From NCBI RefSeq assembly GCF_013402875.1, contig NZ_CP058580.1, forward strand, positions 62,001-126,000: a stretch of 64,000 nt of DNA. The letters run 5' to 3'. Below the pieces are notes generated by a model, which ran no database searches, was not told the DNA's origin, and worked only from the letters and a program-made list of their open reading frames with translations. Numbering within the stretch: the stretch's first letter is position 1; each line of letters begins with the position of its first letter. Positions 17,161 to 25,817 of the stretch are shown here, piece by piece. A program made the position numbers and the translations under genes. This DNA is from Halorarum salinum (GTDB taxonomy: Archaea; Halobacteriota; Halobacteria; Halobacteriales; Haloferacaceae).

Positions 17161-18432
17161 ATGCCAGAAGTGCAATTCGAGGTCGACACGACGAAAGCAC
17201 CCGACGAACAGCCGGGGGCGAACCCGTTCAATCGATGGCACCCCGAGATCGAGTCCGTCGTTCGCGCCGAACCCGGCGACACGGTCCGTCTCGAATGTCT
17301 CGACTGGACCGGGGGACAGATCACCGACGACGACGATCCGAACGAGGTCCGCGACGTGGACCTCAATCAGGTCCACTATCTCAGCGGACCCGTCGAAGTC
17401 GCGGGCGCCGAACCCGGCGACCTGCTCAAGGTAACGCTGCTCGATATCGGACCGCTGAACGACCGTTCCGAGTTCGGGTTCACCGGTATCTTCTCCCAGC
17501 AGAACGGCGGCGGATTCCTGACCGACCACTTCCCGGACGCCGCCAAGGCGATCTGGGACCTCGACGGGACGTACGTCTCCTCCCGACACGTTCCGGACGT
17601 GTACTACGAGGGGAAGATACATCCCGGTCTGATCGGAACCGCGCCCTCCCGGGAACTGCTCGAGGAGTGGGTCGACCGGGAAGCGAAACTGATCGAGCAG
17701 CACGACGAGGACCCGTCGTCGATCCCGAACCACCCGACCGGCGAGTCCCAACCGCCGGTCGCGAATCCGCCCACGCCGGACGGGGCCCTGCCCGGGGAGG
17801 CGGAGGGGGACGTCGCCGACCGCATCGCGGAGGAGGGCGCCCGGACCGTCCCGCCGCGGGAACACGGCGGCAACTGCGACATCAAGGACCTCTCCCTCGG
17901 ATCGACGATCTACTTCCCGGTGTTCGTCGAGGGCGGGAAGTTCGGCATCGGCGACATACACGCCTCGCAAGGCGACGGCGAGATCACCTTCTGTGGCGCC
18001 ATCGAGATGGCCGGCTACGTCGACGTCAAGTTCGAACTCGTCGAGGACGGGATGGAGAAACACGGCATCAGCCACCCGATATTCGAACCGGGGCACCGCG
18101 GCCCGGACTTCTCGGAGTACGTCGTGTTCGAGGGCTACTCCGTCGACGAGGACGGGGAGCAGCACTACATGGATCCGCACGTCGCCTACCGCCAAGCCTG
18201 TCTCGAGGCCATCGAGTACCTGAAGAAGTTCGGCTACACGGGCGAACAGGCGCTGATGATCCTGGGAACGGTGCCGGTCGAGGGCAGACACAGCGGCGTC
18301 GTCGACATCCCCAACGCGTGCTCCACGCTCGCGCTCCCGAAGGACGTCTTCGAGTTCGACGTCAGTCCGGACGAACTCGGGGGGGCCGAGGATCGCGGGC
18401 AGGTCCCCATCACGGACGACCCGCTCGGGTGA
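17161..18432 (+). CDS. fmdA: Formamidase (acetamidase/formamidase family)
   Basis: A 423-residue cytoplasmic amidase. The family landmarks follow in order: 'FNRWHPEIESVV', 'LECLDWTGGQI', 'DVDLNQVHYLSGPVEVAGAEPGDLL', 'FGFTGIFSQQNGGGFLTDHFP', 'SSRHVP', 'HPGLIGTAPS', 'GGNCDIKDLSLGS' and 'GIGDIHASQGDGEI'. It hydrolyses formamide to formate and ammonia. That fits the surroundings: formate could feed the formate-dehydrogenase-type enzyme upstream, and ammonia the nitrogen-assimilation genes. An own AT-rich promoter precedes it, so it appears to be a single-gene unit. Acetamidase activity is the alternative. Confidence 0.93.
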   Translation: MPEVQFEVDTTKAPDEQPGANPFNRWHPEIESVVRAEPGDTVRLECLDWTGGQITDDDDPNEVRDVDLNQVHYLSGPVEVAGAEPGDLLKVTLLDIGPLNDRSEFGFTGIFSQQNGGGFLTDHFPDAAKAIWDLDGTYVSSRHVPDVYYEGKIHPGLIGTAPSRELLEEWVDREAKLIEQHDEDPSSIPNHPTGESQPPVANPPTPDGALPGEAEGDVADRIAEEGARTVPPREHGGNCDIKDLSLGSTIYFPVFVEGGKFGIGDIHASQGDGEITFCGAIEMAGYVDVKFELVEDGMEKHGISHPIFEPGHRGPDFSEYVVFEGYSVDEDGEQHYMDPHVAYRQACLEAIEYLKKFGYTGEQALMILGTVPVEGRHSGVVDIPNACSTLALPKDVFEFDVSPDELGGAEDRGQVPITDDPLG

Positions 18433-18527
18433 CCCCCCGGGACCGATCCCCTACCGGGGGTTCCGGTGACCGGCAGTCCGACCCCGGACCGGATGCTCCC
18501 GCCGTCGAACCCGGAGCCGTTCGACTC

Positions 18528-18869
18528 CTACTCGGACGCCCCGTCCGGGAGGTCGGGCGCGTGTTCGTCGTCGACGACGCTGCTGAGCACGCCCGTCAGC
18601 GGAACGAGTTGGTCCCGGTCGATCGCTTCGAGGTCTCCGCTCCCCTTCGTGGCCAACGAGTGGTACCGGCCGGCAGCGAGTAGCGCGAGTCGCATGACGT
18701 CGTCCGTGGTGACCACCCGGCTTCCGGCGACGTCGTTCAACTCGTCCCGGACGGCACTCACGTCGTCGCGGGTGTCGATGGACATCGTCAACGACACCTG
18801 GAACCGGTGCGGGACGTCCTCGTGGAACCGTGCCATCGCGTCCACGACGTCAGATCGCGTTTCTGTCAT
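18528..18869 (-). CDS. Small acidic hypothetical protein
   Basis: A 113-residue soluble protein without recognisable domain. It begins with an amphipathic helix ('RSDVVDAMARFHEDVPHRFQ') and contains 'DDVMRLALLAAGRYHSL' in the middle; the C-terminus is acidic. Composition is haloarchaeal, supporting a real gene. It is convergent with fmdA. No function can be suggested. Confidence 0.6.
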   Translation of the reverse strand: MTETRSDVVDAMARFHEDVPHRFQVSLTMSIDTRDDVSAVRDELNDVAGSRVVTTDDVMRLALLAAGRYHSLATKGSGDLEAIDRDQLVPLTGVLSSVVDDEHAPDLPDGASE

Positions 18870-19106
18870 CGGTCAAATGTAGGTGGGATCGGCAGGTAAG
18901 ATTTTGGACGTCGTGCCGTCGGTCAGAGCCCTCCCCTTGATTACCGGCACGGAACGCCGAGTGGCGTCGCGAGGGAACCGCGTCCGCACCCGTGTGAGGA
19001 ACCGGACATCGTCCTGCGCGCTGCCGTCCGAGGGACGGCCGTGTCCGCTCGACCGCGAAGAAAACCCGCACGGTTCCGGCCGCTTCGATCCGACCGTCGA
19101 TCCCGG

Positions 19107-19376
19107 CTACAGGTTGGTCCGTAGCCGGATCGAGTCGTCGGTGACCCGATCTATCGCCTCCTCCTGAAGCGGGTACGCCCCCTCCTCCCCGTCCGCGTCC
19201 GCCCAGCCGAGCTTCGCCGATATCGTCTCGACGATTCCCGGATCGGGATCGACGTACGCCGTTCCGTGGCGGATGTCCACGACACGGCCGACCGTGTCGT
19301 CCCCGTACTCCACCGGCTTTCCGACGTCGTCCTCGGTGATGCGCTGGTCGGTCGAATCGGTTGGGTCGGTTGCCAT
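19107..19376 (-). CDS. PRC-barrel-like haloarchaeal protein
   Basis: An 89-residue protein. 'ITEDDVGKPVEYGDDTVGRVVDIRHGTAYVDPDPGI' is the beta-barrel pattern of PRC-barrel-like small haloarchaeal proteins, followed by 'YPLQEEAIDRVTDDSIRLR'. Such domains are thought to bind RNA or proteins; no partner is evident. The adjacent 18870-19106 region holds no supported gene. Confidence 0.72.
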   Translation of the reverse strand: MATDPTDSTDQRITEDDVGKPVEYGDDTVGRVVDIRHGTAYVDPDPGIVETISAKLGWADADGEEGAYPLQEEAIDRVTDDSIRLRTNL

Positions 19377-19500
19377 CGCGAGAGTCGATTGGCCGGGTCC
19401 ACGGATAACTCGGCTGCCCGTATTTGCAAGCCGGGGCGGGGACGGGCCCTGCTCCGCGACCTCGCCCGTCCGTCACCCCATCCCGACCCGTCCGGTCGAC

Positions 19501-19890
19501 TCACCCGGCCAGGGACGACTCCTCGACCGCCGTCTGCAGTCGCCCGAGCAGCTCCCACTTCGGGTGGTCGACGGCCCGGACCGTCCCGTCGCCGTAGTCA
19601 CACCGGACGACGTCCGCGTCCTCCAGCTTCGGCAGGTGGTTGTGGAACAGCACGAGCCGGATCTGCTCGTGCCGGCCGTCCGCGAGGGGGAGCCCCCGTT
19701 CGACCCGCTCCCGCTCGGCGACCGCGTCCACCAGTTCGTCGAACCCGAGCTCGTCCTCCGTGGACAGCGCGGCGAGCAGGTAGCGTCGCCGTGCGTTCCG
19801 GAGGAGGTCGAACACCTCGTCGACCTCCCTCGGTCCCGGTTCCCCTCTCCGCCCGGACGAACTCGGCCGTGACGTTCTGGTGTACGTCAT
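19501..19890 (-). CDS. DUF7344-type winged-helix regulator
   Basis: A protein of about 129 residues with a single winged helix: 'VDEVFDLLRNARRRYLLAALS' followed by 'ELVDAVAERE' and the typical 'RIRLVLFHNHLPKLEDADVV'-like segment (here 'QIRLVLFHNHLPKLEDADVV'), which is characteristic of haloarchaeal DUF7344 regulators. It probably controls a nearby or distant gene as a small DNA-binding repressor. An in-frame ATG nine codons upstream could also be the start; I chose the inner one because it gives the usual short N-terminus. Confidence 0.78.
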   Translation of the reverse strand: MTYTRTSRPSSSGRRGEPGPREVDEVFDLLRNARRRYLLAALSTEDELGFDELVDAVAERERVERGLPLADGRHEQIRLVLFHNHLPKLEDADVVRCDYGDGTVRAVDHPKWELLGRLQTAVEESSLAG

Positions 19891-19995
19891 GCCCGGTACG
19901 TACGTCCCACCACACATAGCCGTATAGCCTCAACACTTAGGGAACTGCGACGGCGGTCGGACGGAACCGCGGGACGTGGCGCCCTCACGGCGGCG

Positions 19996-21240
19996 TCAAC
20001 CGGAGAGGGGAGCGTCACGAAGGAGGTGTTCGAGGAGCGCCCGTTCGGCCTTGCGCACGTGCTGGTGGAAGGTGGGCGCGGAGACCTCGAGCGACTCCGC
20101 GACCTCCTCGCCGGTGGCCTCCCGCGGCCACTCGAAGAAGCCCGCGTAGTAGGCCGCCTCGATGGCGGTGCGCTGGCGTTGCGTCAGCCCCTCGAAGGCG
20201 GATCGCTCGGCCGACCGGGTGGACGGCGGCGATTCGCCGACCTGCCGCTGTGAGACGAACTCGATCCCGGGGTACCGCTCCCGGACGGCCTCGACGATCG
20301 GCCTGACCGCGACGCCCTGGGGGATCCGGGCGCTCAGGTAGAACTCGCCGCCCTCGAGCACGAAGTCGGTCAGCCACGCACCCCAACCGGCGACGATCGA
20401 ACTCAGCGGTCGGGTCGAACGGTGCGCCTCGAACGCGAGGCCGTCCCCCTCCCCGTCCCTGACGCGCATCCGGTCCCACCGGGGAAGCCGGTTCGGGACC
20501 GCCTCCAGCGTGGCGCGCATGTCCGGGGTCGCGCTCCCGTACTCGATGTACGTCCCGCCCCCGGCCGGGATCGAACGCTCGAAGCGGACGGTGCCGTCGC
20601 CCGGCGGCAGGTCGTAGGCGTCGAACACGTTCCGGCAGCGGAACTCCACCTCGACGACCTCGTTCGTGAGGAGCGCGCGCTTCCACCCGACCGCGGCGAT
20701 GGCGTAGCCGAGCAGTTCCGCGAGCGAGGTCACGGAGTCGCGTACGCGCCCCGTGAACCCGCGTTCGCGGGTGAAGTGGACGTTCAGGACGCCGAACAGC
20801 GTCCCCTCGTGTTCGACGGGGACGGCCGCCGAGGACCGGAAGCCGTACTCGGCGGCCCGCTCGCGCCACGGCCCGTACTCCCGGTCGGAGCGGACGTCGT
20901 CGACGACCTGTATCCGGCCGGTGCTCACGGCCCGGCCGGTCGGCCCGCCCCCCAGTTCCCCGCCGAGATCGACCTCGATGTCGTCGAGGTACGCCTCGAC
21001 GCCCGCCTCGGCCCGCAGGCGCACCCGATCGTCGGGGACGTCGACGGCGCCGATCCACGCGAACTCGACGCCCTCAAGGTCGGCCAGGTGCTCGCAGACG
21101 ATCCGCTCGATCCCCTCGCGCGTCGACTGGTCCGCGAGCGCCGTCACGATTCCGCGCAGGGCCGCCTCGAGTTCGGGTTCGTCGCTCCTGAGGTCGCCAC
21201 CGCCGGTGTCGGGTTCCGACGGTCCGTGACGGTCGGACAT
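19996..21240 (-). CDS. GAF and HTH-10 (bat-type) transcriptional regulator
   Basis: A 414-residue regulator of the bacterio-opsin-activator type. Residues about 25-175 form a GAF sensor domain ('VCEHLADLEGVEFAWIGAVD', 'GPTGRAVSTGRIQVVDDVRSD', 'SSAAVPVEHEGTLFGVLNVH'). The middle carries the bat-associated beta-rich domain. The C-terminal HTH-10 motif is clear: 'LTQRQRTAIEAAYYAGFFEWPREATGEEVAESLEVSAPTFHQHVR' region. It likely senses a small ligand, redox state or light-linked signal and activates transcription; target genes are not evident. The start chosen (MSDRHG) follows an AT-rich stretch; the frame is open further upstream. Confidence 0.9.
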   Translation of the reverse strand: MSDRHGPSEPDTGGGDLRSDEPELEAALRGIVTALADQSTREGIERIVCEHLADLEGVEFAWIGAVDVPDDRVRLRAEAGVEAYLDDIEVDLGGELGGGPTGRAVSTGRIQVVDDVRSDREYGPWRERAAEYGFRSSAAVPVEHEGTLFGVLNVHFTRERGFTGRVRDSVTSLAELLGYAIAAVGWKRALLTNEVVEVEFRCRNVFDAYDLPPGDGTVRFERSIPAGGGTYIEYGSATPDMRATLEAVPNRLPRWDRMRVRDGEGDGLAFEAHRSTRPLSSIVAGWGAWLTDFVLEGGEFYLSARIPQGVAVRPIVEAVRERYPGIEFVSQRQVGESPPSTRSAERSAFEGLTQRQRTAIEAAYYAGFFEWPREATGEEVAESLEVSAPTFHQHVRKAERALLEHLLRDAPLSG

Positions 21241-21373
21241 TCGATTCGGCAGAGCCGACCGCCCGCAATAAAACGAGTGGTACCATCTAGGTTTGCGCCT
21301 CGCTGACGTGGTTTTACGACGGTTTCGACCGGATGGGGACGGTACGGTTACCGTTCGTTCGGGTAGCCGGGCC

Positions 21374-22246
21374 CTACCCCGACGCGGCGCCTTCGTCACC
21401 GCCGACCGGAACGCCGGCGAGCCAGCGGAGGAGCCGTACGACCGCTTCGGGATCGTGGACGCGAACCGAGGCGGCCGTGTCGGCCCGGTCGCCGACGAGG
21501 ACCGCGACCCCCGTCGGCCGGAGTTCGTCGAAGGCGTCCTCGTCGGTGACGTCGTCGCCGACGAACAGCGTGCGGTACGCCGGGTGTCGGTCCCGGAGCA
21601 GACGCACCGCCCTGTCCTTCCCGCCCTCGACGTCGGGCCGGAGCTCGAACACGCGCTTGCCCCGGGTGAGTCGGAGCCCGTCGGCCGCCGCGACGGCGGC
21701 CGTCACCGCCTCCTCGACCGTCCCGACGTGCTCCTCGGGCGTTCGCCGGTAGTGGACCGACGCGGTGAGCCCCTTGTCCTCCACGAGGCTGCCCGGGACG
21801 TCGGCCAGCTCCGAGCGGAGCTCCGTGACCGCCGCCGCGACCGCCGGACGGATCCCCTCCACCTCCGGGTCGACCGCCCCCGTTCGATCGGCCGCGCCGG
21901 CCTCCTCCCCTCCGGCCTCGCACTCCTCCCCGCCCACGACGTCGAGTTCGAGCCCGTGGTTCCCGGCGAGGTGGACGCCGGGGACGTCGACGCGCTCGCG
22001 GAGGTCGGCGAGCGACCGCCCGCTCACGACCGCGACCTCGACCGAGGGACGGTCGACGAGCCGCACGAGCGCGTCGCGAGCCCCGGAGGACAGCTCCGCG
22101 GCCGCCGGGTCCTCCACGATGGGCGCGAGCGTCCCGTCGAAGTCGAGACAGACGAGCAGGCCCGGCGCGCCGGCTACCCGGTCGCGGAGCGCCGGGAACG
22201 GCTCCTCGAGCAGCGGCGGGGGGTCGCGGTCCGACTCCCCCGACAT
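21374..22246 (-). CDS. otsB: Trehalose-6-phosphate phosphatase
   Basis: A 290-residue HAD-superfamily phosphatase. Motif I is 'CLDFDGTLAPI' with the nucleophilic aspartate, followed by 'VVSGRSLADLRERV', 'LAGNHGLEL' and the metal-binding 'FVGDDVTDEDAFDEL'. These are the landmarks of the OtsB family, which removes phosphate from trehalose-6-phosphate. The gene lies one base downstream of the synthase, so the pair forms an operon making trehalose, a compatible solute in haloarchaea. A glutamate/glycine-rich insert near residue 105 may be a lineage-specific loop. Confidence 0.93.
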   Translation of the reverse strand: MSGESDRDPPPLLEEPFPALRDRVAGAPGLLVCLDFDGTLAPIVEDPAAAELSSGARDALVRLVDRPSVEVAVVSGRSLADLRERVDVPGVHLAGNHGLELDVVGGEECEAGGEEAGAADRTGAVDPEVEGIRPAVAAAVTELRSELADVPGSLVEDKGLTASVHYRRTPEEHVGTVEEAVTAAVAAADGLRLTRGKRVFELRPDVEGGKDRAVRLLRDRHPAYRTLFVGDDVTDEDAFDELRPTGVAVLVGDRADTAASVRVHDPEAVVRLLRWLAGVPVGGDEGAASG

Positions 22247-22247
22247 C

Positions 22248-23765
22248 TCAGGGGGCCTCGCGGCGCGTCTCGCGGACGGTTCCGGCCGTCTCCAACACGT
22301 CGTCGAGCCAGTGGGCCAGGTCCCCGTCGTGGACCCGGTGGCGGAGCGCCCGCATCCGGGAGCGGCGCTCCCACTCGTCCATCGCGAGCGCCCGCTCGAT
22401 GGCCTCGGCCCCGGCGACGGGGTCGTACGGGTCGAGTTCGACCGCGCCCTCGCCCAGCTCCTCGTAGGCGCCTGCCAGGCGGCTGAGCAGGAGCACGCCG
22501 TCGTCCTCGACCTGGGCGGCGACGTACTCCTTGGCGACGAGGTTCATCCCGTCGCGCAGGGGGCTGACGAGCCCCAGGTCGCTGTGCCGGTAGAGCGAGC
22601 AGAGGTCCGGGTAGTCGAACATCTCGGTCGTGTACACGACCGGCTGCCAGTCGTCGGTCCCGTACCGCTCGTTGAGGCGGTCGACGGCGTCCTCGACCTC
22701 CGCCCGGAGCTCCTGGTAGGCGGGGATCCGCTCGCGCGTCTCGCTGGCCTTCTGGACGTAGGTGAACTCCCCCCGGAGGTCGGGGCGGCGCTCGAAGAGG
22801 TGTTCGAGCATCTCCAGCCGCGGGGGAATCCCCTTCGTGTAGTCGAGCCGGTCGACGCCGAGCGCGACCGTGACGTCCTCGTCGATGCCGTGAGCGTGGC
22901 GGAAGCGGGTCCAGAACACCCCGTCGTCCTCGGCGTGCTGCCGGATCTCGTCGGCGTCGACGCCGAGCGGGAACGCGCGGACCGTCGTGACCCCGCCGTC
23001 GTAGTGGACCTCGCCGCCCGTCCAGTCGACGGTCGCGCCGTCGAGGTGTTCGTCCACGCACTCCATGAACCGGGCGCCGTACCGCGGGAGGTGGAACCCC
23101 AACAGGTCGTTGCCGAGCAGCCCCTCGAGGAGCGCCGACCGCTGCGGGCAGATGGCGAACACGTCCGGGGCGGGCCAGGGGATGTGGTAGAACTGCATCA
23201 GGAACGCGTCGGGTTCGCGGGCCCGCACCAGTCGCGGGGCGAGCGCGAAGTGGTAGTCCTGAAACCAGACGGTCCCCCCCGACTCGGCGTGGTCGACGAC
23301 GGCGTCGGCGAACCGCTCGTTCACCTCGCGGTAGCGCTCCCAGTGCTCCGCCTCGAACCGCACCCGGCAGGTGTCCGTGTGACAGAGCGGCCACAGCGCC
23401 TGGTTCGCGTAGCCGTCGTAGTAGCCCCGGACCTGCGACTCCGAGAGCGACACGCGCTGGAGGGTGTACTCGGGGTCCTCGGGCGGGACCGTGACGCGGT
23501 CGTCCTCGTCCGCGACCGCGAAGTCGGCGTCCCCGTCCCCCCACGCGACCCACGTCCCGTCGAGCCGCTGCATCACCGGGTCCAGCCCCGCGGTGAGCCC
23601 CCCCGTCGGACAGTCGACGGCGATCTCCTCCCGGTCCCCCCCGTCGTCGCGCTCGTACCGGTGCCGGTAGGGCTGCCGGTTCGAGACGAGGACGAGGTCC
23701 TCGCCCACCCCGTACTCCGCCGGTCGCTGTTCGTCGGACGACCCCGATTCCGAGTTCGCTGTCAT
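22248..23765 (-). CDS. otsA: Trehalose-6-phosphate synthase
   Basis: A 505-residue GT20 glycosyltransferase. It has 'LVLVSNRQPY' and 'CPTGGLTAGLDPVMQRLDGTWVAWGD' at the N-terminus, 'WFQDYHFALAPRLVR' and 'FYHIPWPAPDVFAICPQR' in the acceptor domain, and 'VDRLDYTKGIPPRLEMLEHL' plus 'SPLRDGMNLVAKEYVAAQ' in the nucleotide-sugar domain. It joins glucose from a nucleotide sugar to glucose-6-phosphate. The start is the ATG just before the SNRQPY motif; the frame is open far upstream but antisense to the isomerase gene. It precedes otsB and follows the ebo-like genes on the same strand. Confidence 0.94.
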   Translation of the reverse strand: MTANSESGSSDEQRPAEYGVGEDLVLVSNRQPYRHRYERDDGGDREEIAVDCPTGGLTAGLDPVMQRLDGTWVAWGDGDADFAVADEDDRVTVPPEDPEYTLQRVSLSESQVRGYYDGYANQALWPLCHTDTCRVRFEAEHWERYREVNERFADAVVDHAESGGTVWFQDYHFALAPRLVRAREPDAFLMQFYHIPWPAPDVFAICPQRSALLEGLLGNDLLGFHLPRYGARFMECVDEHLDGATVDWTGGEVHYDGGVTTVRAFPLGVDADEIRQHAEDDGVFWTRFRHAHGIDEDVTVALGVDRLDYTKGIPPRLEMLEHLFERRPDLRGEFTYVQKASETRERIPAYQELRAEVEDAVDRLNERYGTDDWQPVVYTTEMFDYPDLCSLYRHSDLGLVSPLRDGMNLVAKEYVAAQVEDDGVLLLSRLAGAYEELGEGAVELDPYDPVAGAEAIERALAMDEWERRSRMRALRHRVHDGDLAHWLDDVLETAGTVRETRREAP

Positions 23766-23896
23766 TGACGCGTTCTCACGTTTCCCGCCAGCGGCCCTAT
23801 CGACACGGCCGGCATATTCACCCCCTAGACACCCCGTCCCGTCAGCCACATTCGGAGACAGCTCCCGCCGCCGAGCGAACGGCGGGAACGACCGCC

Positions 23897-24745
23897 TCAG
23901 ACGTACTCGGAGAGCGCCTCGTGGGCCTCCCGGGCCGCCCGGTCCGGCTCGTCGGGATACGTGTACAGCTCCAGGGTGGCGAACCCGTCGTAGCCGACGT
24001 CGTCCAGCGCGTCGAAGACGGCCGCGAAGTCGAGGTCGCCCTCCCCGGGGATTCGGTGGTAGTGTTTCCCCCGGCGGCCGCCGACGATGTCCTCCAGGTG
24101 GACGCCCGTGACGTGCCCGCCACAGCGCCGGATCGCCTCGGCGGGATCCTCGCCGTACACCGCCGCGTGCCCGACGTCGAGGTTGACGCCCAGCGAGTCG
24201 CGGCCCACGTCGTCGATCAGCGCCAGCACCTCGTCGGTGCACTCGACCAGCAGTTCGGGTTCGTACTCGATGCCGACGTCCACGCCGGCGTCCTCGGCGT
24301 AGTCGAGGATCTCGCCGAGCGACTCCCGGAGGTACTCGCGTGCCCGCTCGGGCGGGTTCCCGGGGAGCGGGCGTCCCGTCGCGAGACAGACCGCCGGCGC
24401 GTCGGTCGCGGCCGCGAGGTCGACGGCGCGCTTCGTGTACTCGACGCGCCACGCCCGGTCGTCCGCGTCGGCGGTGATCACGCTCGGGTCGAAGAACGAC
24501 GACGGCGGCGCGTCGTCGTAGTAGCCCGTCGCCGTGTTCGCGTTGACGTTCGAGACGGAGAGGCCCGTCTCGCGGAGCGCCTCCAGCGCGTCGTTCCGGT
24601 CGCTCTCGTCGAACCACGGGAAGAAGGCGTGGGGCACGTCCCCGAGCAGTTCGACGCCGGCGTAGCCGTGGCGCGCGACGCGGCGGATCGCCTCGGGGAG
24701 CGGGAACTCGGTGTACGCGTTGGTGGAGAACGCCAGTTTCGTCAT
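23897..24745 (-). CDS. Sugar phosphate isomerase/epimerase, EboE-like (copy 1)
   Basis: A 282-residue xylose-isomerase-like TIM barrel. It starts 'KLAFSTNAYTEFPLPEAIRRVARHGYAGVELLGD', and the metal-binding residues appear in 'VGIEYEPELLVEC', 'GVNLDVGHAAVYGED', 'GVHLEDI' and 'FATLELYTYPDEP'. It is clearly related to the gene at 25808-26683. The start is the ATG at the beginning of the barrel; nine more codons upstream are open. It lies 88 bases after the UbiA gene on the same strand and belongs to the ebo-like cluster. Substrate unknown. Confidence 0.88.
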   Translation of the reverse strand: MTKLAFSTNAYTEFPLPEAIRRVARHGYAGVELLGDVPHAFFPWFDESDRNDALEALRETGLSVSNVNANTATGYYDDAPPSSFFDPSVITADADDRAWRVEYTKRAVDLAAATDAPAVCLATGRPLPGNPPERAREYLRESLGEILDYAEDAGVDVGIEYEPELLVECTDEVLALIDDVGRDSLGVNLDVGHAAVYGEDPAEAIRRCGGHVTGVHLEDIVGGRRGKHYHRIPGEGDLDFAAVFDALDDVGYDGFATLELYTYPDEPDRAAREAHEALSEYV

Positions 24746-24833
24746 GTCACCACCTTCGGGGGCCGTCGCCAAGAAACCCGGACCGGACGGCGGCGGAGGG
24801 TCCGGCCCGCCGGCGCGAACTGTGGTTCCGGCG

Positions 24834-25817
24834 TCACGTCACGTCGAACACCCGCGAGAGGCCCACCGCCGGGACCAGGAAGCCGAGCGTCACGAGCGCC
24901 CAGCCGACCCCCGCGGTCGCCGCGAAGGCGGCGTCGAGGACGACCAGCCCCAGGACGCAACTCCCGACCGCGGGGCCGACGGTCCCCGGAACCGGGTCGG
25001 CGTACGCCCGGCGCAGCGGCCGCCCGACGGCCACGAGGAAGGCGGCGGCGAGCAGCGCCGCGAGGCCGGTTCGAGCGGCCGGGGCTCCGGCGGCGACGGC
25101 GACGAGGAGCGCGGCCGTCGCCGCCAGCGCCGCACCCGTCGCGGCGACCGCCACGAGTCGGCGATCCCCCCCGACCGTCTCCGTCTCGGCCATCGCGGTC
25201 ACGCCGGCGATGTACAGCGCGACGGCGACGGGAGCGGCGACGAGCGGCGCCGGGAGGCCGGCGACCGCTGGGGTCGCGCCGGCCGCGCCGAACTCCGAGG
25301 CGGCTCCGGGGACCCCGACCGCCGCCGCGCCCAGCGCGACGTTGAGCCCCCGCGCCGCGCCCATGGTCGGCGGGCCGGCCGACCCGTCCTTCAGCGCGCC
25401 GTCGTACGACAGGACGACCGCGACGAGCAGGCCCGCGACGACCGCCGCGGCGACGCCCGCGAGCAGGGCGACGAGCACCCCGGCCGCTAGCGAGGCCATG
25501 CCGAGCCCGAACGCCGTGGAGCGCTCGACCCGACCGGACGGGATGGGGCGCTCGGGGCGCTCGACGGCGTCCCGCGGCGCGTCGAAGTAGTCGTTGAGCG
25601 CCGTCCCCGCGGCGTAGACGAACGTCGAGGCGACGGCCGCCGCGGCGACGTCCGCGAGCGTCCCCGACGCGGGTCCCCCGGTCGCCCCCGCCGCGACGGC
25701 CAGCGCCGCGCCGGCCAGCACGTCCGGCGGGGCGGTGAAGACGTTCGGCACCCGGACCAGCGCCGCGTAGTCCGCGGGCGAACCGGTCAGCCGGGCCGTC
25801 GCCACGCTCAGGCCCAC
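24834..25817 (-). CDS. UbiA-family prenyltransferase, EboC-like
   Basis: A 327-residue membrane protein with eight or nine helices. The first aspartate-rich motif, 'NDYFDAPRDAVERPERPIPSG', and the second, 'YDGALKDGSAGPPTMGAARGLN', identify a UbiA-type prenyltransferase. The second motif and the neighbours (TatD-like, TIM-barrel, phosphatase) match the EboC subgroup. It would transfer a polyprenyl chain to a small polar acceptor, creating a membrane-bound product. Its start overlaps the preceding isomerase stop by ten bases. The product's identity is unknown. Confidence 0.9.
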   Translation of the reverse strand: MGLSVATARLTGSPADYAALVRVPNVFTAPPDVLAGAALAVAAGATGGPASGTLADVAAAAVASTFVYAAGTALNDYFDAPRDAVERPERPIPSGRVERSTAFGLGMASLAAGVLVALLAGVAAAVVAGLLVAVVLSYDGALKDGSAGPPTMGAARGLNVALGAAAVGVPGAASEFGAAGATPAVAGLPAPLVAAPVAVALYIAGVTAMAETETVGGDRRLVAVAATGAALAATAALLVAVAAGAPAARTGLAALLAAAFLVAVGRPLRRAYADPVPGTVGPAVGSCVLGLVVLDAAFAATAGVGWALVTLGFLVPAVGLSRVFDVT

